Position numbers and translations under genes: made by a program | DNA from: DATKUC01 sp964577375 | GTDB taxonomy: Bacteria > Spirochaetota > Spirochaetia > DSM-27196 > DATKUC01 | Assembly: GCA_964577375.1 (NCBI GenBank) | Contig: CAZNYW010000111.1 | Span: 1 to 9,443 of the forward strand | Direction: 5' to 3' | DNA length: 9,443 nt | The notes under the pieces: model-generated | The model's input: the letters and a program-made list of their open reading frames with translations, nothing else | Database searches by the model: none | Told to the model about the DNA's origin: nothing | Shown: in pieces, positions 6,204 to 9,443 of the stretch | How positions within the stretch are numbered: the first letter of the stretch is position 1 | Layout: each line of letters starts with the position of its first letter

Positions 6204-6485
6204 ATGCGAACGTACGAAGCGATGTGCGTCTTTCGCTCCGAGGATGACATCTTCAACAGGGGCAAAGACGTTGTACGCGATGAGCTGGTCAAACTCGACG
6301 GCAAGATCGTCAAGGAAGAGGACATGGGCCAGCGAACACTCGCGTATCCTATCAAAAAAGCTAATCAGGCACATTACTACTATTTTGTCGTGGAAATGGG
6401 TCCCGATAAGGCTCATCAAATCGAGCAGGCTCTGAAACTGAAGACCGAACTGCTTCGCTTTCTCATGGTCCGCCGGGATTCCTGA
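6204..6485 (+). CDS. rpsF: 30S ribosomal protein S6
   Basis: A 93-residue S6, within the usual range. S6 binds the 30S platform as a heterodimer with S18, which is encoded two genes downstream. Family features are the N-terminal strand MRTYEAMCVF, the central GKIVKEEDMGQRTLAYPIKKANQAHYYYF, and the C-terminal LKTELLRFLMVRRD. The frame is open further upstream (to 6144), but the ATG at 6204 has GGGAGG about 6 nt before it and begins the conserved strand, so it is the start. The gene ends TGA-TAG, two stops in tandem. There is no long acidic tail as in enteric S6. Confidence 0.95.
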   Translation: MRTYEAMCVFRSEDDIFNRGKDVVRDELVKLDGKIVKEEDMGQRTLAYPIKKANQAHYYYFVVEMGPDKAHQIEQALKLKTELLRFLMVRRDS

Positions 6486-6511
6486 TAGAAGTTTCACGAG
6501 TCTCACGCTGG

Positions 6512-6553
6512 CGCCGACCGACGCGTTGGCGGGGGTGCCGGTTTCATTCCGGT
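6512..6553 (+). other. Hairpins in the rpsF-ssb spacer
   Basis: The 157-bp gap between rpsF and ssb is long for this operon. It holds a 7-bp stem CGCCGAC/GTTGGCG (6512-6531, one G-U pair, 6-nt loop) and then a repeated CCGGTT (self-complementary CCGG on both sides of TTTCATT). Neither is followed by a T-run, so they are unlikely to be a full terminator. They may be RNA-processing or stability stems that uncouple ssb from rpsF levels. No small gene with a ribosome site is visible here. Confidence 0.35.
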
Positions 6554-6642
6554 TCCGAAGCCAATCCTGTCATTAGCACGGTACGGTTCTCCGGCGTAAA
6601 CGCGTCCGCGCAATGCCGAGCGGGCGACGGCAAGGAGGCGGC

Positions 6643-7086
6643 ATGGCTGACATCAACAGGGTCATTCTGGTGGGCCGGCTCACGCGCGATGCTGAGCTGA
6701 AGTACACCAACTCCGGGCTCGCAATCTGCAAGTTTTCGCTCGCCATCAACCGGCGACGAAAGAACGGCGACCGCTGGGAAGATGAGGCCAATTTCTTCGA
6801 TGTCGTGCTGATGGGCAGAACCGGAGAAGCAATTCACCGGTATCTGCAGAAGGGCAAGCAGGTCGGGGTCGAGGGTGAGCTGCGGCAGAGCCGCTGGGAG
6901 CAGGACGGTCAGTCGAGAAGCCGGGTGGAAATCTTTGCCACCAACGTGCAGCTGCTCGGCGGCGGCAGCGGAGGCGGCGGAGGGGGCCGTTCCGGAGGTT
7001 CCGCGGATGCCGATGGCCCGCAGGAATCACAGAACCACGGCGACGAGGAGAGCATGGGCGGCTTTGAGGACGATGTCCCGTTTTGA
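6643..7086 (+). CDS. ssb: Single-stranded DNA-binding protein SSB
   Basis: A 147-residue bacterial SSB, which coats single-stranded DNA as a tetramer and recruits replication and repair enzymes. The OB fold covers about 1-107: INRVILVGRLTRDAELKYT, KFSLAINRR, WEDEANFFDVVLMGRTGEAIHRYLQKGKQVGVEGELRQSRWE and VEIFATNVQLLG. A glycine-rich linker with a G-run then leads to an acidic tail ending GGFEDDVPF, matching the DDIPF-type tip that docks on partner proteins. The ATG at 6643 has AAGGAGG just upstream; an in-frame ATG at 6613 would add a Gly/Arg-rich stretch not found in SSB. It is set between rpsF and rpsR as in many bacteria, and ends 49 bp before rpsR. Confidence 0.96.
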   Translation: MADINRVILVGRLTRDAELKYTNSGLAICKFSLAINRRRKNGDRWEDEANFFDVVLMGRTGEAIHRYLQKGKQVGVEGELRQSRWEQDGQSRSRVEIFATNVQLLGGGSGGGGGGRSGGSADADGPQESQNHGDEESMGGFEDDVPF

Positions 7087-7135
7087 CGCCCCCGGAAAGA
7101 TTCCGGATACGTTCATATTATCGAAGGAGGAATAG

Positions 7136-7700
7136 ATGTCCGACGAAACGAAAGAAAATGAAACTACTGAAAATACAGAGGTGAAGACCGAGTCCCGCGA
7201 CCAGGCACAGGATTCAGGCGAGCGCAGCCGTGCGCCCCGGGATCGTGACAGTCGCGATAGCCGGGACAACCGCGACAGTCGTGACAGCCGAGATAGCCGA
7301 GATAGCCGAGATAGCNNNNNNNNNNNNNNNNNNNNNNNNNNNNNNNNNNNNNNNNNNNNNNNNNNNNNNNNNNNNNNNNNNNNNNNNNNNNNNNNNNNNN
7401 NNNNNNNNNNNNNNNAGCCGAGATAGCCGAGATAGCCGAGATAGCAGGGACAGCCGCGATTCCCGGGATTCGGGCGGATACCGCGGTCGCGGGAAGGTCT
7501 ACTTTCGAAAGAAGATCGACAAGATCAAGGCCCAGAACCTCATCGTGGACTACAAGCATCCGGAGGTACTTCGCCGTTTCGTCACAGAAAAGGGAAAGAT
7601 CCTGCCCCGGAGAATCACCGGAACGTCGGCAAAGAACCAGCGGAAACTGATCCGGGAGATAAAGCGGGCGCGCTACCTGGGTTTCCTGCCCATGGGCTGA
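7136..7700 (+). CDS. rpsR: 30S ribosomal protein S18 with Ser-Arg-Asp repeat extension (interrupted by gap)
   Basis: S18 binds S6 and 16S rRNA on the 30S platform. The C-terminal part, from GKVYFRKKIDKIKAQ through YKHPEVLRRFVTEKGKILPRRITGTSAKNQRKLIREIKRARYLGFLP, is a clear S18 core. The start at 7136 (ATG with GAAGGAGG upstream) gives an acidic N-terminus (MSDETKENETTEN), then about ten R-D-S units, then the 100-N gap, then six more SRD units before the core. The two sides are in different frames as printed, because 100 is not a multiple of three; the real gap must be. The core has no Cys at the positions used for zinc in many S18 proteins (YFRKKI, and Ser in TGTSAK). Total length cannot be known, but even without the gap the extension far exceeds the usual S18 N-terminus. 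The frame break is an assembly artefact, not a pseudogene. Confidence 0.9.
7238..7472 (+). repeat. 9-bp tandem repeat encoding Ser-Arg-Asp in rpsR
   Basis: The unit AGCCGAGAT (Ser-Arg-Asp) is perfect in three copies plus AGC on each side of the gap (7286-7315 and 7416-7445). Outward, the amino-acid pattern continues on both sides but codons vary (CGT, CGC, CGG, AGG for Arg; GAC or GAT; AGT, TCC, TCG for Ser), with one Asn replacing Ser. The identical 30-bp edges explain why assembly failed here. Copy number is unknown. Confidence 0.93.
7316..7415. other. Assembly gap of 100 N
   Basis: Exactly 100 undetermined bases, the conventional length for a gap of unknown size. It falls inside the 9-bp repeat of rpsR. 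The flanks require a true length divisible by three for one continuous reading frame. If the repeat is uninterrupted, the missing length is 6 plus a multiple of 9, unless the flanks in fact overlap. Confidence 0.98.
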
Positions 7701-7704
7701 GCTG

Positions 7705-8796
7705 GTGGCTGAAACGCGGTCGCCGTGGACCGAGATTGTTTCGCTCGCGGTCGTAGCGATTCTTCTCTACCACGTAGGCCTGCTGCTGGTGTTCTTCCTG
7801 GTCCCTATGCAGATACTCTACCTGCGCAGGGGCGAAGGCGGATACCGGTACGGGGTCCTCGTCTTTCTGTGCGGGGTCCTGGTGGTGAAGGCGGTTTCGC
7901 TGTTCACCTCCAGATTCGTGAATGTCGAGCCGCTCCTGGTGTCGCTCGACTTCCTGCTGCCGCTGGCTTTTCTGGGCGCGCTGTATATAATGAACCTTGA
8001 CCGGCTTGGTCGCGGAAGGAATGAGGGGGCAGGACGTGCAGTCGGCGTCGCCACTCGCGCACTTTCTGCGAGCGTCCTCGGTGGACTTTTGTCGCTGCCG
8101 CTTCTGATCTACCTGGTAAACAGCGATACGCTTATGCACGTGCTGCGATCCCAGTTCCAGTTCGCCGAGCAGCTTTTCCAGCAGTCCGCGTCGGGATCAA
8201 CGGGTGGTGCGGGGTCTGGTGCGGCTCCTCTTCTGGGACCCGGGGGCGCCACACCCGATCAGCTGGTGAAGGCGTCGATCGACATCTTCCTGAGGTTCTA
8301 CCTCTTCGGGTTCTTTCTGATGGTATACTTTGACTGGTACCTCGGAACCCGCGTCGGAATGCGAATGGCCGTGAGGCCGTTCTCCCGGGAGGATGTCGAG
8401 CGGCCGGAGGATGAGAGCGGGAGTGCAGCCGAATCCCCACGGACGGCGCAAGAGCCTGCCGGGCTCGTGGTGCCGGGATACATGCTCTGGGTATTGATAG
8501 CGGCATGGGTGGCGATCCTGGCCGGACGATTCGTGGCTCTCGGCCCTCTTTCCTACGCCGTGTGGAACCTGGGGCTGATCGTAGCTTTCCTGTACGCCGT
8601 GCAGGGCGTGGCGATCGTTCAGCACCTGTTCCGGATGCGTAATGTGAGCCGGGGGCCTCGTTACCTGCTTGTGCTGACCGCGATCGCCCTGCTCTTTGTC
8701 CCGATTGCTAATCTGGTGGTGCTTGCAGGTTTTCCGCTGCTGGGGGTTTCTGAAACGTGGATACACTATCGAAGAATGGAAAGGAGCGAGAAATAG
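7705..8796 (+). CDS. DUF2232/YybS-like polytopic membrane protein
   Basis: A 363-residue inner-membrane protein with about eight predicted helices (roughly 10-38, 48-68, 76-96, 118-138, 190-212, 258-280, 284-306, 319-345). A Gly/Ser/Gln-rich loop lies at about 158-186 and a charged cytoplasmic-type loop at about 222-255. The closing segment FPLLGVSETWIHYRRMER resembles the end of DUF2232 (YybS-type) proteins, which often sit in this place between rpsR and rplI. The function of the family is not known. The start is GTG at 7705, 4 bp after the rpsR stop, with no strong ribosome site of its own, so translation is probably coupled to rpsR. The stop TAG is directly followed by the rplI ATG. Confidence 0.8.
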   Translation: MAETRSPWTEIVSLAVVAILLYHVGLLLVFFLVPMQILYLRRGEGGYRYGVLVFLCGVLVVKAVSLFTSRFVNVEPLLVSLDFLLPLAFLGALYIMNLDRLGRGRNEGAGRAVGVATRALSASVLGGLLSLPLLIYLVNSDTLMHVLRSQFQFAEQLFQQSASGSTGGAGSGAAPLLGPGGATPDQLVKASIDIFLRFYLFGFFLMVYFDWYLGTRVGMRMAVRPFSREDVERPEDESGSAAESPRTAQEPAGLVVPGYMLWVLIAAWVAILAGRFVALGPLSYAVWNLGLIVAFLYAVQGVAIVQHLFRMRNVSRGPRYLLVLTAIALLFVPIANLVVLAGFPLLGVSETWIHYRRMERSEK

Positions 8797-9443
8797 ATGA
8801 AAGTAATTCTTAATGCGGACGTGCCGAATCTTGGTGAAGAGGGCGACGTCCGTGAAGTGAAGCGCGGATACGCGAGAAATTACCTTGTTCCCCGCAACAT
8901 GGCTATGCCGTACAACAAGCAGAGCCTGGCGCTGATCGAATCGCGGAGAGCCCTGATCGAGAAGCGCAAGGAAGAAAAGCGGGCCCAGGCGCAGGGGCTG
9001 AAGGAACGGATCGAAGCCGTGTTGCTCAATCTCACCATGCCGGCCGGTGAAAACGGTCGCCTTTTCGGCGCGGTCACCAGCGCGACGGTTGCAGAAGAGC
9101 TCGCGAAGCAGGGCATCACCGTTGAGCGCAAGCGGATCGAGATCCCCGAGCACACCATCAAGGCGTCGGGGAACTATCGAGTCTACGTAAAGCTTTATGG
9201 CAACGAGGAGGCAGCTCTCCGCGTGCTCGTAAACCAGCAGCAGAAGGCGGAGGACGCTGCAGAAGCGCCTGTAGCGGGGAAGCCCGCCGAAGCCGTAGCG
9301 GCCAAGCCCGCTGAAGCGGTCGCGGAGAAAGTCGAAGCGCCCGAGAAGACTCCACCGAAGAAGACGCCGGAACCCGCGGCTGAGGAACAGCCGGAGCCGG
9401 TGGCTGAAGTACAGCCGGAGCCGGTGGCTGAAGTACAGCCGGA
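8797..9443 (+). CDS. rplI: 50S ribosomal protein L9 with long repetitive C-terminal extension (partial)
   Basis: L9 binds 23S rRNA near the L1 stalk with its N-domain and reaches out from the 50S subunit with a long helix and C-domain. The N-domain is typical: MKVILNADVPNLGEEGDVREVKRGYARNYLVPRNMAMPY. The connecting helix (SRRALIEKRKEEKRAQAQGLKERIEA) and C-domain (GRLFGAVTSATVAEELAKQGITVERKRIEIPEHTIKASGNYRVYVKLYG) follow, to about residue 148, the normal family length. The frame then stays open for at least 67 residues rich in Ala, Pro, Glu and Lys, including repeats, and runs off the window. The ATG overlaps nothing but abuts the preceding TAG; AAGGAG lies 10 nt upstream. Confidence 0.95.
   Translation, partial: MKVILNADVPNLGEEGDVREVKRGYARNYLVPRNMAMPYNKQSLALIESRRALIEKRKEEKRAQAQGLKERIEAVLLNLTMPAGENGRLFGAVTSATVAEELAKQGITVERKRIEIPEHTIKASGNYRVYVKLYGNEEAALRVLVNQQQKAEDAAEAPVAGKPAEAVAAKPAEAVAEKVEAPEKTPPKKTPEPAAEEQPEPVAEVQPEPVAEVQP
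9280..9327 (+). repeat. Imperfect 24-bp repeat in rplI tail (KPAEAVA)
   Basis: Two adjacent 24-bp units encode KPAEAVAA and KPAEAVAE with several synonymous differences between copies. They begin the low-complexity tail after the L9 C-domain and are an older repeat than the one at the window end. Confidence 0.8.
9388..9443 (+). repeat. Perfect 24-bp tandem repeat in rplI tail (QPEPVAEV)
   Basis: A 24-bp unit encoding QPEPVAEV occurs twice without a mismatch (9388-9411 and 9412-9435), and the first 8 bp of a third copy reach the window end. The array length is unknown. The phase keeps the L9 frame open. Confidence 0.92.

Noticed and set aside
7286..7445. Possible CRISPR array at the N-interrupted repeat
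   Set aside because: Units are 9 bp, directly adjacent, without spacers, and lie in frame within a ribosomal protein gene.
7230..7472. Alternative frames through the 9-bp repeat giving Ala-Glu-Ile or Ile-Ser-Ala repeats
   Set aside because: A 9-bp repeat is open in several frames by construction. Only the Ser-Arg-Asp frame connects to the ribosome site on the left and the S18 core on the right.
8197..9153. Long antisense open frame across the DUF2232 gene and rplI
   Set aside because: It runs opposite two well-supported genes, shows no known domain, and is His/Gln/Arg-rich as antisense shadows in GC-rich genes often are.

Overview
This window reads as part of a draft bacterial chromosome, moderately GC-rich, and I place it tentatively in the Spirochaetota. 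The basis is the ribosomal gene order rpsF-ssb-rpsR-(DUF2232 membrane protein)-rplI, the long low-complexity tails on S18 and L9, and the general look of the proteins. That placement is inference, since no rRNA or other phylogenetic marker was tested. A run of exactly 100 N (7316-7415) marks a scaffold gap inside rpsR. The window also ends inside a second tandem repeat in rplI.

Left part, all on the minus strand. Read in the direction of transcription (right to left) it holds: a small helical protein of unknown function (5564-6028); pyruvate kinase with an extra C-terminal domain (3721-5487); a NifA/NtrC-type sigma-54 activator with a GAF sensor domain (2084-3637); the ammonium channel amtB (491-1831); and the PII protein glnK (135-476). 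amtB and glnK lie 14 bp apart and form an operon. A near-consensus sigma-54 promoter (1875-1890) sits 44 bp before amtB. Palindromes lie about 96 to 146 bp upstream of the inferred transcription start. With the activator gene directly upstream, this looks like a self-contained nitrogen-control module: activator and sigma-54 RNA polymerase switch on amtB-glnK, and GlnK then gates AmtB. The PII protein has Ile instead of the uridylylated Tyr51, so it probably works by effector binding alone.

Right part, plus strand. A promoter and a structured leader (about 6068-6203) precede rpsF (6204-6485), ssb (6643-7086), rpsR (7136-7700), an eight-helix DUF2232-type membrane protein (7705-8796) and rplI (8797 to beyond the window end). 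ssb follows rpsF after a 157-bp spacer with hairpins. The membrane protein starts 4 bp after the rpsR stop, and rplI starts directly after the membrane protein's stop. The operon joins small-subunit proteins S6 and S18, which are direct binding partners on the 30S platform, with SSB and large-subunit protein L9.

The most unusual content is in this ribosomal operon. S18 carries an N-terminal extension made largely of Ser-Arg-Asp repeats, encoded by an expanding 9-bp DNA repeat that broke the assembly. It also lacks the zinc-type cysteines of many S18 proteins. L9 has a long Ala/Pro/Glu/Lys-rich C-terminal extension containing two families of 24-bp repeats. I saw no mobile element, CRISPR array, tRNA or rRNA gene.
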